Shown piece after piece: positions 5,944 to 5,945 of a stretch of DNA of 5,945 nucleotides. The stretch is from Acidobacteriaceae bacterium (GTDB lineage: Bacteria > Acidobacteriota > Terriglobia > Terriglobales > Acidobacteriaceae): contig PMXH01000330.1 in the NCBI GenBank assembly GCA_003165855.1, forward strand, positions 1 through 5,945. The letters run 5' to 3'. Both the position numbers and the translations under genes were made by a program. How positions within the stretch are numbered: the first letter of the stretch is position 1; every line of letters begins with the position of its first letter. The notes under the pieces were generated by a model that saw only the letters and a list, made by a program, of their open reading frames with translations, had not been told where the DNA came from and ran no database searches.

Positions 5944-5945
5944 TG
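5941..5945 (+). other. TGATG stop/start overlap, possible start of a coupled downstream gene
   Basis: The TGA stop of the homoaconitase-like gene (5941-5943) shares its final A with an ATG at 5943-5945, the end of the window. This overlap is a common sign of translationally coupled operon genes. No downstream codons are visible and no strong Shine-Dalgarno precedes it, so the gene itself is only suspected. Confidence 0.35.

Overview
The window is about 6 kb of GC-rich bacterial DNA with five protein-coding genes, no RNA genes and no mobile elements. I saw no CRISPR or IS-like structure. High GC, Shine-Dalgarno-led GTG/TTG starts and a Tat-exported GH1 glycosidase suit a soil-type bacterium. 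Acidobacteriota is my best guess, but that is an impression from gene content and style, not a demonstrated assignment.

Left half, minus strand. A family 1 glycoside hydrolase (beta-glucosidase type) with a clear twin-arginine signal peptide starts at 1083 and runs off the left edge. Its catalytic acid/base Glu is visible; its nucleophile lies outside the window. Upstream of it in the same direction is a 141-residue protein (1228-1653) with a CxxC...CxxC zinc ribbon and an acidic stretch, of unknown function.

Right half, plus strand. After a 205-bp divergent intergenic region carrying a short perfect inverted repeat come three tightly packed genes that look like one operon. They are an HD-fold protein lacking the usual His of its HD dyad (1859-2419), an MmgE/PrpD-family protein (2431-3912, TTG start), and a single-chain homoaconitase-like enzyme (3961-5943). 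The homoaconitase stop codon overlaps a following ATG (TGATG) at the last bases, so the operon may continue.

The most interesting point is the pairing of the last two enzymes. The third gene closely resembles the single-polypeptide homoaconitase of fungi (Lys4 type), not the two-subunit bacterial/archaeal LeuCD/HacAB form. It sits behind a PrpD-type enzyme, a family that dehydrates 2-methylcitrate-like tricarboxylates, among other reactions. A reasonable inference is a two-enzyme isomerisation: PrpD-like dehydration to a cis-aconitate-type intermediate, then rehydration by the homoaconitase-like enzyme. The substrate (homocitrate, methylcitrate or another alkyl-citrate) cannot be read from this sequence. 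The HD-like protein may be a regulatory or accessory partner.
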